Assembly: GCF_037969875.1 (NCBI RefSeq)
Contig: NZ_CP150218.1
Coordinates: 682,001-746,000 of the forward strand
DNA length: 64,000 bases
Direction of reading: 5' to 3'
Origin: Paenibacillus sp. FSL R7-0337
GTDB taxonomy: Bacteria > Bacillota > Bacilli > Paenibacillales > Paenibacillaceae
A program made the position numbers and the translations under genes. Of the stretch, positions 33,324 to 40,985 are shown one piece after another (positions within the stretch are counted from its first letter, which is position 1; each line of letters starts with the position of its first letter). The notes beneath the pieces were generated by a model, which saw only the letters and a list, made by a program, of their open reading frames with translations, ran no database searches and had not been told where the DNA came from.

Positions 33324-33821
33324 TTATAGTAGCTTCTCCATAATCATCACATCAATGAACGCTCCGTCCATCAATCCTTGCTTCTCAAATACACCAACCT
33401 GCCGGTAGCCCATTTTTCGATACAATCCTTGACCACTCTCATTAAACGGAAAGGTAAAGAGAACCATTTTATAAAAGCTATTTTCTTTTGCTACCTTGTG
33501 TAAGGATTCCAGGAGGGAGCTGCCTACACCTTGCCCACGAAAGCTTCGATCAATATATACAGAAAGGTCAGCGACGCCGTTATAAGCGCACCGGTGAGAA
33601 TATGGGTTCAGTGAGGCCCAGCCCATGACTTCACCTTCGCGTTCAGCAACCCAAACGCTGAAACGGCCTTGGTGATCGTTGAACCATGATTCCATATATG
33701 AAGAGTCTTTCGTTTCTGTTTCAAGTGTAGCGATCCGGTCCTCGATCCCCTGATTGTAGATACGAAGAATGCTTTGAATATCCTCAGGTGTGGCCTGACG
33801 AACAGTTAAAGTACTAATCAC
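33324..33821 (-). CDS. arsN1: GNAT acetyltransferase, ArsN1-like
   Basis: This 165-residue GNAT protein is of the phosphinothricin/methionine sulfoximine acetyltransferase type. IYNQGIEDRIATLET near the N-terminus and the acetyl-CoA loop RGQGVGSSLLESL (residues about 96-108) are visible. ArsN1 enzymes acetylate the antibiotic arsinothricin; the location beside arsM supports that reading, but simple phosphinothricin-type activity is possible. It starts at GTG 33821 after AAGGGG. The first island has only its last 40 codons. Confidence 0.78.
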   Translation of the reverse strand: MISTLTVRQATPEDIQSILRIYNQGIEDRIATLETETKDSSYMESWFNDHQGRFSVWVAEREGEVMGWASLNPYSHRCAYNGVADLSVYIDRSFRGQGVGSSLLESLHKVAKENSFYKMVLFTFPFNESGQGLYRKMGYRQVGVFEKQGLMDGAFIDVMIMEKLL

Positions 33822-33839
33822 ATGAACATCCCCTTAAGA

Positions 33840-34475
33840 TTACTTTCTCGCTTTAATTACAGCAGAGACGATGTATTGGTCAACGTTCGCACCTGGAATC
33901 CAATCTTTGATGAATGTTTTAGATTCTCCCTTTGGCTCACTGCTGATTTCAGTAAAGCCGCTTTCCTGAAGCATAAATTCCAAATCGGCAATGGAAGAGG
34001 CGCCTGAGATACAACCCGAATATAATTCATCCAGGTCATTTTTGATCTCAGGAGGAAGCTCGGCTGTAGTTACTATATCAGATATGGCAAGACGACCGGC
34101 AGGCTGAAGAACACGATAAGCCTCACGGAATACTTGCTGTTTGTCAGGGGAGAGATTAATCACGCAGTTGGAGATAATGACGTTGATCGAATTATCTGCA
34201 ACAGGAAGATGCTCTATTTCGCCCAATCTGAATTCGGTGTTACTAAACTTACCTTTAAGGGCATTATCTCTTGCTCGACTGATCATCTCAGGTGTCATAT
34301 CCTCACTGGAGTAACCCAACTTAGCAGATATGGCACTGAAATCAGATGGGGAGTCACAGCAACTGCTGACAGCAGAAGTTCGGCTGGGAGAGGAAGTCTC
34401 AACGTTTCTTACAGCAATCTTTTGATAACGTCCCCGTACATTTTGGCGAATCTGATCATTCGTAAGCTTGGTCAT
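33840..34475 (-). CDS. ArsM with in-frame deletion of the SAM-binding segment
   Basis: The frame (211 residues) matches the arsM at 8431 except for a clean 57-codon loss. GYSSED is joined directly to MTPEM, removing residues 59-115 of the full protein. The lost part holds Cys72, the SAM loop DLGSGGG and the acidic VD after strand 2. Without them it should not bind SAM, so the product is probably inactive, although the frame, start (ATG 34475 after AAGGAG) and remaining As-binding cysteines are kept. It may be a pseudogene in all but name. Confidence 0.85.
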   Translation of the reverse strand: MTKLTNDQIRQNVRGRYQKIAVRNVETSSPSRTSAVSSCCDSPSDFSAISAKLGYSSEDMTPEMISRARDNALKGKFSNTEFRLGEIEHLPVADNSINVIISNCVINLSPDKQQVFREAYRVLQPAGRLAISDIVTTAELPPEIKNDLDELYSGCISGASSIADLEFMLQESGFTEISSEPKGESKTFIKDWIPGANVDQYIVSAVIKARK

Positions 34476-34501
34476 GATTATACACTCCTTAGTGATATAA
34501 T

Positions 34502-34514
34502 TTGCAACATGCAA
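34502..34514. promoter_or_regulatory. Probable MarR operator before arsM (copy 2)
   Basis: The perfect palindrome TTGCA-ACA-TGCAA lies 27 nt upstream of the truncated arsM. It is the counterpart of 9270-9282. Confidence 0.65.
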
Positions 34515-34531
34515 GTAAAATAGAAGAGAAA

Positions 34532-34981
34532 TCACCCTTTTACAGGTGCACAGCAATTGCTGAGTTTTCCCATAGATTCGTTGAAAAGCTTAATGGACCG
34601 TAATAATGTTTCTACTTCAAACTCACTCATATGCGAAAAGGCTTCGTTCAGGTATTCATTCATTTGGTGATCAATAGTTGTAGCTACCATTTTTCCTTCA
34701 GTTGTAAGCGACAGGGTTGAAATTCTCCGATCTGTGGGGTTAGGTGTCTTTTTAACCAAGTTCATTTTTACCAAAGACTGGACTTGTCTGCTAAAGGTTG
34801 TAATATCAGTGCCAAGTGTTTCGGCGACTTGTTGCATGGAAGGATTATGACTCCGATCGATCTCATATAAAAGATGGCTTTGGGCTGCGGAAAGAGTACA
34901 CCCTCCTACGCTGCAGCAGTCCTTATTGAGAAGCCCTAAGCGCCGGGTCATGATTTGGAATAGTTCTCTCGGGGTTTCCAT
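34532..34981 (-). CDS. MarR-family regulator with cysteine clusters, copy 2
   Basis: This 149-residue MarR repressor is closely related to the one at 9300 and keeps the N-terminal CCSVGGC cluster and the C-terminal CC pair. The recognition helix region QVAETLGTDITTFSRQ is almost unchanged, which fits the shared TTGCA-N3-TGCAA sites of the two islands. The start at 34981 follows GAGGTGA. The two proteins could cross-regulate both islands. Confidence 0.85.
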   Translation of the reverse strand: METPRELFQIMTRRLGLLNKDCCSVGGCTLSAAQSHLLYEIDRSHNPSMQQVAETLGTDITTFSRQVQSLVKMNLVKKTPNPTDRRISTLSLTTEGKMVATTIDHQMNEYLNEAFSHMSEFEVETLLRSIKLFNESMGKLSNCCAPVKG

Positions 34982-35017
34982 TGTTCTCACCTCTTGATGT
35001 AGTTATAGCGCAATTAA

Positions 35018-35030
35018 TTGCAAATTGCAA
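35018..35030. promoter_or_regulatory. MarR operator candidate before marR (copy 2)
   Basis: The perfect palindrome TTGCA-AAT-TGCAA lies 37 nt before the marR start, the same place as 9785-9797. Confidence 0.65.
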
Positions 35031-35073
35031 ATATTATTTTGCAAAGTTGATAATTCATCTTAAAGGTCTTAGA

Positions 35074-35093
35074 ATATAAGTATTGTCTTATAT
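35074..35093. promoter_or_regulatory. ArsR operator candidate before arsR (copy 2)
   Basis: The inverted repeat ATATAAG-N6-CTTATAT ends 21 nt before the arsR start, matching 9842-9861. Confidence 0.65.
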
Positions 35094-35114
35094 ACGGGGA
35101 GGGGAGATTTTATA

Positions 35115-35441
35115 TTGGATACACTTGATAATCTTGCAGAAGACTTAAAGCTCCTTGGAGATAAGACGCGTCTCACGATCCTTACACTTCTAAAAGAGCG
35201 AGAGTGGTGTGTATGTGAATTCGTGGATCTCTTTGACATTTCTCAACCAGCCGTTAGTCAGCATCTACGTAAATTAAAAAGCAGCGGACTGGTAAAGGAA
35301 CAGAAAAGGGGGCAGTGGGTGTACTATTCTTTAAACATTGAAGATAAACCCCATGTTAAGGCGATCCTAAATCTCACTCCGGATGCGAGTGGCATTCTCT
35401 TGCATTTGAATAAACCTTCTAAAACTGCATGCTGCGAGTAA
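35115..35441 (+). CDS. arsR: Arsenite-responsive repressor ArsR, copy 2
   Basis: This 108-residue repressor is very similar to the one at 9881. It keeps Cys32 and Cys34 in EWCVCEF, the recognition helix ISQPAVSQHLRKL and the C-terminal CC. It starts at TTG with GGGGAG upstream, whereas copy 1 starts at ATG, so its level may be lower. Confidence 0.93.
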   Translation: MDTLDNLAEDLKLLGDKTRLTILTLLKEREWCVCEFVDLFDISQPAVSQHLRKLKSSGLVKEQKRGQWVYYSLNIEDKPHVKAILNLTPDASGILLHLNKPSKTACCE

Positions 35442-35557
35442 CACTTTTTCGTTGAATATATAATCATATAATTATATAATGATTCGTGACATTAAACTTA
35501 ACTCTTTGAAGGGAGTGCTCTGATGCGTGGAGTTAGACATACAATGAGGGAATACCA

Positions 35558-36847
35558 TTGGTAGCTCTGGCAAGTCTGATATTTATAGTCACGATGGTTT
35601 TTGTTATTTGGCAACCTAAAAATCTGTCCATTGGATGGTCTGCCTGCGGCGGAGCGTTACTCGCCTTACTTGTCGGTGTCGTCAGCTTGAAGGATGTTCT
35701 GGATGTTACGTTGATTGTGTGGAATGCCACACTGGCCTTTGTAGCAATCATTTTGATCTCCCTAATCCTCGATAAAATTGGATTCTTCGAATGGGCTGCT
35801 TTACATATGGCCAAAGCTGCTAGCGGGAATGGAACCCTAATGTTTATCTATGTCATCATTCTTGGTGCTGTAGTAGCGGCATTTTTTGCTAATGATGGAG
35901 CAGCGCTCATTCTAACACCAATTGTGCTGGCTATGGTCCGTGCGCTGAATTTTGATGAGAAAAAGGTTTTTCCGTTCATCATTGCCAGCGGGTTTATAGC
36001 AGATACTACGTCTTTGCCCCTGGTTGTAAGCAATCTGGTGAATATCGTATCGGCCGACTTTTTCGGGCTAACCTTTATGGAATACGCCGGACGGATGTTA
36101 ATGCCAACCTTATTTTCTTTAGGGGCAAGCATCTTTGTGCTCTATCTCTTTTTCCGTAAAAGCATTCCAAGAAACTTTGATAGCTCCCAGCTAAAGAACC
36201 CTGAAGCGGCTGTTAAAGACAAGCAGATGTTTAAGTTATCCTGGTTCGTACTTGCGCTTCTGCTTGCAGGATACTTTGTCAGTGAATTCCTGAATATTCC
36301 GGTATCCATAGTGGCGGGTATCATCGCGATCTTTTTCTTGCTCATGGCAAGGAGAAGTCCTGCTGTTCCCACAATAGAAGTGTTGAAGGGGGCACCTTGG
36401 GCCATTGTGTTCTTTTCCATCGGCATGTATGTTGTCGTATATGGTCTGAGGAATGCGGGGCTTACGAATGTATTAGCTGATGTTATCCAGGCCTTTGCAG
36501 ATCAAGGGCTGTTCGCCGCTACGATGGGGATGGGTTTTATTGCCGCGGTGATCTCTTCGATAATGAATAACATGCCTACCGTAATGATTGATGCGCTGGC
36601 CATTGATGCCACGAACACTTCCGGAATGATTAAGGAAGCTTTGATCTATGCGAATGTTATTGGTTCTGATTTAGGACCGAAGATAACACCGATTGGTTCG
36701 CTGGCTACCTTACTGTGGCTGCATGTGCTTTCCACCAAAGGAGTAAAAATATCCTGGGGAACGTACTTTAAAACAGGCATTATTTTGACGATCCCTACGC
36801 TGTTCATCACACTGCTTGGTTTATATATAACATTGACCTTATTTTAA
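35558..36847 (+). CDS. arsB: Arsenite efflux permease ArsB, copy 2
   Basis: This 429-residue As(III)/Sb(III) exporter differs from copy 1 mainly in the central cytoplasmic loop and adjoining helices (for example [10 protein letters not shown] and [11 protein letters not shown]). The N-terminal half and the last roughly 45 codons are nearly identical in DNA. It starts at TTG after GAGGG. Confidence 0.94.
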   Translation: MVALASLIFIVTMVFVIWQPKNLSIGWSACGGALLALLVGVVSLKDVLDVTLIVWNATLAFVAIILISLILDKIGFFEWAALHMAKAASGNGTLMFIYVIILGAVVAAFFANDGAALILTPIVLAMVRALNFDEKKVFPFIIASGFIADTTSLPLVVSNLVNIVSADFFGLTFMEYAGRMLMPTLFSLGASIFVLYLFFRKSIPRNFDSSQLKNPEAAVKDKQMFKLSWFVLALLLAGYFVSEFLNIPVSIVAGIIAIFFLLMARRSPAVPTIEVLKGAPWAIVFFSIGMYVVVYGLRNAGLTNVLADVIQAFADQGLFAATMGMGFIAAVISSIMNNMPTVMIDALAIDATNTSGMIKEALIYANVIGSDLGPKITPIGSLATLLWLHVLSTKGVKISWGTYFKTGIILTIPTLFITLLGLYITLTLF

Positions 36848-36868
36848 ACTCGAAGGAGATTGAGACTT

Positions 36869-37288
36869 ATGGATAAGAAGACCATTTACTTTTTGTGTAC
36901 AGGAAACTCCTGCCGGAGCCAGATGGCGGAAGGGTGGGCCAAGAAATATTTGAGCAATGACTGGAATGTTTACAGTGCCGGCATTGAGGCTCATGGTTTG
37001 AATCCGAAAGCCGTTCAGGCGATGAGTGAAGTAGGTATAGATATCTCAGGTCAAACATCAGATATTATTGATCCGCAGCTGCTGAATAGCTCTGATCTCG
37101 TCATTACATTATGTGGAGATGCAGCAGATAAATGCCCGGTTACTCCGCCACAGGTGAAACGGGAGCATTGGGGATTCGACGATCCGGCGAAAGCTCAAGG
37201 AACAGATGAGGAGAAGTGGGCGGTCTTCCAGCGGGTTCGTGATCAAGTGGGCGAGCGCATCAAACAATTCGCTGAAACGGGTGAATAG
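36869..37288 (+). CDS. arsC: Thioredoxin-coupled arsenate reductase ArsC, copy 2
   Basis: This 139-residue protein differs from copy 1 at only a few residues. It keeps Cys10 in CTGNSCRS and the Cys82/Cys89 redox pair. The start region and its AAGGAGA site are identical to copy 1. It is followed within 50 nt by a phosphatase gene in the same direction. Confidence 0.95.
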   Translation: MDKKTIYFLCTGNSCRSQMAEGWAKKYLSNDWNVYSAGIEAHGLNPKAVQAMSEVGIDISGQTSDIIDPQLLNSSDLVITLCGDAADKCPVTPPQVKREHWGFDDPAKAQGTDEEKWAVFQRVRDQVGERIKQFAETGE

Positions 37289-37335
37289 TCACGATGGTGG
37301 GGTAACTGCTGCTAATGAGATAGGAGAGAATTATA

Positions 37336-37767
37336 ATGGTAAATTATCATGAACTGATTGAAGGTAAAGTATATATTGGCGGGGAGAATGCACTGCTTGA
37401 TACCCTCTATGAGCAAGAGATTTCAGATGTGTTTGATTTAAGAGACACCGGCACCAAAGCAGACGGTTTCCCTGAGCAAGTAACACGTCACCATTGTCCA
37501 ATTGTAGAGGATGAGAGCGGCCAAGAAGGTTCTGTACAAGCAGCGATCCAAGCGGTAACAGCAGCAGTGAATAACGGGAAGACAGTCTATTTCCATTGCG
37601 CTGGCGGACGGAATCGTACAGGTACGGTTGCTACTGGCTTATTGCTTGAATTAGGTCTTGCTGCAACTGTAGAAGAGGCTGAGGCTTTGGCCAAGGAAAA
37701 GCGTCCGGATATTAATATTAAGTCGGATATGCGTGAGATGCTGAGGGGCTTTTATCCATCCAAGTAA
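37336..37767 (+). CDS. Dual-specificity/tyrosine phosphatase-like protein
   Basis: This 143-residue protein has the signature HCAGGRNRTG, with Cys88 as nucleophile and Arg94 holding the phosphate. An Asp in the LRDTGT region could be the general acid. It starts 47 nt after arsC with TAGGAGAG upstream, so it is likely part of arsenic operon 2, which lacks a terminator after arsC. Because arsenate mimics phosphate, a role in arsenate handling is possible, but a separate signalling role is equally open. Confidence 0.78.
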   Translation: MVNYHELIEGKVYIGGENALLDTLYEQEISDVFDLRDTGTKADGFPEQVTRHHCPIVEDESGQEGSVQAAIQAVTAAVNNGKTVYFHCAGGRNRTGTVATGLLLELGLAATVEEAEALAKEKRPDINIKSDMREMLRGFYPSK

Positions 37768-37802
37768 ATTCCGTAGAGATTAGTATGTAAAACGATCAGT
37801 TC

Positions 37803-37818
37803 TTGACTACATGGTCAA
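37803..37818. promoter_or_regulatory. TetR operator candidate before the tetR gene
   Basis: The inverted repeat TTGAC-N6-GTCAA lies 19 nt before the regulator start, over the expected promoter. The same 5-6-5 repeat occurs before the SDR gene at 38433. Confidence 0.7.
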
Positions 37819-37837
37819 TAACTGATATATTAATCCC

Positions 37838-38413
37838 ATGAGCAGACCAAGAGAATTTGATGTCGATCGTGTATTACACCAGTCAATGGAAGTGTTCTGG
37901 AATCAAGGCTTCAAAGCAACTTCTTATGAGGACCTTACTCGTACCACAGGAGTCAAAAAGCAAAGTTTGTACTGTGTTTTTAAAGACAAGCGATCGTTGT
38001 TCCTGAAGGCGATGGCACTTTACCGTGAACAGGTTGTATCGAAACTGAAAGATATTGAAGCCCTGGATTCGTCTCCCGGTGATAAACTGGATGCCTTACA
38101 ACATTCCCTTTTAGACGATGAAACTGGCTGCAAAGGGTGTCTAATTGTAAATGCATCACTCGAATTCGGAACAGATGACGAGCAGGTCACACGCGAAGCT
38201 AAACTCATGGTAGAAGAGATTCAACTAGTATTAGAGAAGATCATAAGTAGTGGCCAGAAACAACAGTTAATTTCCAACCGGTATACGAGTATAGAGCTTG
38301 CATCTTACCTAAATAACACCATCCTGGGTGTGAGAGTTATGCAAAAATCAGGTTTATCCCGTGAACAGATCGAGACGGTTCTGCGTACTTCATTTGGCAT
38401 GATCGTGTCTTGA
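37838..38413 (+). CDS. TetR-family repressor
   Basis: This 191-residue TetR/AcrR regulator has the N-terminal helix-turn-helix region TSYEDLTRTTGVKKQSLYCVF (split by a turn at TGVK). It also has Cys in the ligand-binding half (DETGCKGCLIVNA), typical of the YxaF/LmrA-like or NemR-like groups that sense quinones and aldehydes. It precedes the SDR gene, and both have the same operator-like repeat, so it probably represses itself and the SDR. Confidence 0.87.
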   Translation: MSRPREFDVDRVLHQSMEVFWNQGFKATSYEDLTRTTGVKKQSLYCVFKDKRSLFLKAMALYREQVVSKLKDIEALDSSPGDKLDALQHSLLDDETGCKGCLIVNASLEFGTDDEQVTREAKLMVEEIQLVLEKIISSGQKQQLISNRYTSIELASYLNNTILGVRVMQKSGLSREQIETVLRTSFGMIVS

Positions 38414-38432
38414 TCTTTTTTTTGTGTAATTT

Positions 38433-38448
38433 TTGACTATGAAGTCAA
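38433..38448. promoter_or_regulatory. TetR operator candidate before the SDR gene
   Basis: The inverted repeat TTGAC-TATGAA-GTCAA has the same half-sites and spacing as at 37803 but a different centre. It lies 136 nt before the SDR start, so the SDR transcript has a leader of more than 100 nt if the promoter is here. Confidence 0.68.
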
Positions 38449-38583
38449 GAATATTTAATTCGGATTAATACACCACGAACCCTTGAAAGAGGTGGGGCTT
38501 TTCGTTAAAAAATCGTGGATTGATTCATTTGGAAGCAAGTGAACAGATGTATAAATTAAAAACAAAATCTAGGAGGAATATCA

Positions 38584-39267
38584 ATGAAATTATTAACGAA
38601 TCGAGTTGCCTTGGTGACAGGTGCAGGAACGGGTTTGGGCAGAGCAACAGCAATACAATTGGCAACCGAAGGAGCCCAGCTTGTATTGGTAGGAAGACGC
38701 GAGAACAAATTAAAAGAAGTCGCTACTATAATATCTGAAAACAATGGTGCTTCATCTGTAATCATTAGTGCTGATGTTACAAATTTGGAAGATGTCAACA
38801 GAATTCGTGAACAGGTCATTGCAGAACTTGGGAAGCTAGATATTATTATCAACAATGCTGGAGGAACTGGCGAATTCAGTCCAATACATGATATGACTTA
38901 CGATACCTGGGATCATACAATTAAACTTAACTTGTATAGTCAATTTTTGATGACTAATGCTTTTCTTCCATTAATGAGAAATCAACAATATGGACGAATA
39001 GTATCAATATCTTCAGTAGCAGCTAATGTTGTACTTGAAGGATTAGGAGCATATTCTGCCGCAAAAGCAGGATTAGAAGGTTTAATGAGAACCGTTGCCT
39101 TGGAAGAAGAAAAACACAATATATTAGTTAACATGTTTGATCCAGGCGTTCTAAAGACAGAACAACACCCTCTTGGAGAAACAGACCCCGCAACAGTAGT
39201 ACATAAAATTATCAAGTTGGCATCGTTACCGGAAAATAGTGAAAGTGGACAAGTCATTAGAGCTTGA
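38584..39267 (+). CDS. Short-chain dehydrogenase/reductase
   Basis: This is a 227-residue SDR with the NAD(P) motif VTGAGTGLGRAT, NNAGG, the catalytic Ser in SISSVAAN and the Y-x3-K motif in YSAAKAG. Arg after strand 2 (VGRRENK) suggests NADP. AGGAGGAAT precedes the ATG. It is likely an inducible enzyme controlled by the preceding TetR protein. The local sequence is AT-rich. Confidence 0.9.
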   Translation: MKLLTNRVALVTGAGTGLGRATAIQLATEGAQLVLVGRRENKLKEVATIISENNGASSVIISADVTNLEDVNRIREQVIAELGKLDIIINNAGGTGEFSPIHDMTYDTWDHTIKLNLYSQFLMTNAFLPLMRNQQYGRIVSISSVAANVVLEGLGAYSAAKAGLEGLMRTVALEEEKHNILVNMFDPGVLKTEQHPLGETDPATVVHKIIKLASLPENSESGQVIRA

Positions 39268-39417
39268 ATTAAAGCATCAATGGATGTTTATCATTCGTTC
39301 ATTTCACATCCATTTCTCCCGATAGGGTAGCTAGTAAAGCTTGTGATCCATCGAATATCCAAAAAAATATGAACTGATTAATTACGTTAGTTCATATATA
39401 AAGAAGCATGATTATTA

Positions 39418-39443
39418 AACAACTCACTCGAGTTGTTTTTTTG
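39418..39443 (+). terminator. Terminator after the SDR gene
   Basis: The stem AACAACTC, loop ACTC and stem GAGTTGTT are followed by a T tract. Confidence 0.85.
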
Positions 39444-39496
39444 TGGCCGAAATAGGGGATTAATCGCCAATGGGACCAAGTACTTGTCCTACAAAG

Positions 39497-39538
39497 GACT
39501 ATGTTCTTGTCCTGCGACAACAGACCAAGAACATAGTC
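39497..39538. repeat. Perfect 13-bp inverted repeat
   Basis: GACTATGTTCTTG and CAAGAACATAGTC are separated by 16 nt. No T tract follows, so it is not an ordinary terminator. The related half-unit CCAAGTACTTGTCC lies just upstream. Confidence 0.6.
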
Positions 39539-39628
39539 TCACATGAACTTAGCCTGCTTATGACATATGTACAAAATACGGGTTTTGTGAAGAAGTTAAA
39601 GATAACTTTATAATTGCTTACAAAAATA

Positions 39629-39654
39629 ACTACCGCGGCTTCATCAGCGGTAGT
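39629..39654. terminator. Terminator of the PQQ-like gene (minus strand)
   Basis: The stem ACTACCGC with GCGGTAGT is flanked by A/T-rich runs on both sides, 11 nt beyond the stop of the minus-strand gene. Confidence 0.75.
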
Positions 39655-39664
39655 TTCATTTTAG

Positions 39665-40858
39665 TTATTTTGAATTTGTGACCTTGTCTAATTTAAACTG
39701 AGATAATTGGTAACCATTTTTTAATAAATACAGATATCCATCTCCAGCATAATAATATTCCAATTGTTTCTCATCATCATCATATGGAATATGATACATA
39801 ATGTTGAGTGTAATTGGATCTAGAATATCCATCCAATTCTCAGAGTGAACTCTGATTTTATTATCTGTAGTATTTAAGACTACATTCATAGGATCACCTA
39901 ATTGAATTGGCTTTTTTACAATGAGTCCTTTTGCTCCAAAAACACTTAACTCATTATTCTCATATATGGCATAATTCTCGCCTATGGATTGAACCGAAGC
40001 GTCTCCAGCTATATTTTTTCCCCACAAAGTCTTGCCTTTTGAATCTATCGCGATTAATCGATTCCCTGTTTTTGGTAAGTTCATACGCAGGAGTATATTA
40101 CTTTTATTTATACGCCAGGACATTTCGTCAACGTATAACCCTGCTCCTGCAGGAGGCGTATAAGTAAACAATCGATTTAACGTTGGGCCAAACACTTCAA
40201 GTTTGGATTTTCCAAATGGCCCTGTCTGCGTGACAAGATATTGGCCGTCTATAACCGAGTACATTTGTGTTAGTGATTTCTCCCCCGTCTTTTTTCCGTT
40301 TTGACTATATGCATAAGCCCATGGTGTGCGGTTACCTTTTGAATCTACTTTATCGGAGTTTATTAACAACACTGTACCATTGTTCATTGCGTATAGGTTC
40401 TGGGCATCCGGAACGTTTATCACCCAATTTTGCTTTCCGTAGGAGTTAACAGAATATAATCTTGACCCACCCCCGTCTTTCACCAAGGCATAGATAGAAC
40501 CGCTCTGACTGTAGGCGAAATCAGAAGTAGTCCATGGATAAGGTATCCCTTTTTTATAAAAATCAAATGACCATTTTTTCTTACCTGTAGTCTTATCTAC
40601 GGCTGAAACTACACTAACCATCCAGCTTTTTGTCTCAGAATTCACAAAGGTATTGGTATGAATATAAACTGTATTGGTATTAGGCACATGGTACGGTGCT
40701 TGTAGGAACATATCCAGTTCAGATTCATTTGAGATGTTCCATAATGGTTTCAAGTCACTACTTGGTGAGATGCTGTTAGCAGCCGATACTCCACTAAATA
40801 AATAGAATACTGCAAAAATAGTGATTAAAAAGGTGCTGGTTACTCTCTGTTTGCGCAA
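39665..40858 (-). CDS. Secreted PQQ-like beta-propeller protein
   Basis: This 397-residue protein has an N-terminal signal peptide (basic RKQR, then a hydrophobic stretch to GVSAA). Repeated blade segments follow, of the type VDKTTGKKKWSFD, VNSYGKQNWVI and IDSKGKTLWGK, as in PQQ-binding-like propellers. It is probably an exported binding or scaffolding protein; no enzymatic residues can be assigned. I chose TTG at 40858, 8 nt behind GGAGG, over a TTG 15 nt upstream that overlaps the site. It is AT-rich compared with flanking genes and may be acquired. Confidence 0.72.
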   Translation of the reverse strand: MRKQRVTSTFLITIFAVFYLFSGVSAANSISPSSDLKPLWNISNESELDMFLQAPYHVPNTNTVYIHTNTFVNSETKSWMVSVVSAVDKTTGKKKWSFDFYKKGIPYPWTTSDFAYSQSGSIYALVKDGGGSRLYSVNSYGKQNWVINVPDAQNLYAMNNGTVLLINSDKVDSKGNRTPWAYAYSQNGKKTGEKSLTQMYSVIDGQYLVTQTGPFGKSKLEVFGPTLNRLFTYTPPAGAGLYVDEMSWRINKSNILLRMNLPKTGNRLIAIDSKGKTLWGKNIAGDASVQSIGENYAIYENNELSVFGAKGLIVKKPIQLGDPMNVVLNTTDNKIRVHSENWMDILDPITLNIMYHIPYDDDEKQLEYYYAGDGYLYLLKNGYQLSQFKLDKVTNSK

Positions 40859-40985
40859 TTGCTTTTCCTCCAATTAATTTGATAAAGTTAATATTATCAT
40901 TATTATCCAACTTTTCTCTTGTTTCAATCTTTAATTTTAATGAGTTATACTAAATCCAATAACCAAATTGGATATCGGAGGATTA

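Larger units (their letters stand above)
33267..37288. repeat. Arsenic island, copy 2 of a direct duplication
   Basis: Same gene order and orientation as 8241-12055. In this copy arsN1 is whole, but arsM has lost 57 codons. After arsC the similarity stops and a phosphatase gene follows. Patches of near identity to copy 1 alternate with patches of clearly lower identity inside arsB. Confidence 0.92.
39268..39664. other. Intergenic region with terminators and an orphan inverted repeat
   Basis: No gene is visible. The stretch holds the SDR terminator (39418), a 13-bp perfect inverted repeat (39497-39538) and a bidirectional terminator (39629). TACTTGTCCT and TTCTTGTCCT recur 17 nt apart, which suggests an old mobile-element end, but no transposase is present. 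Confidence 0.5.

Noticed and set aside
8241..37288. The two ars islands as an assembly duplicate
   Set aside because: They differ by many substitutions, by different deletions in arsN1 and arsM, and by different flanks, so they are true paralogous copies.
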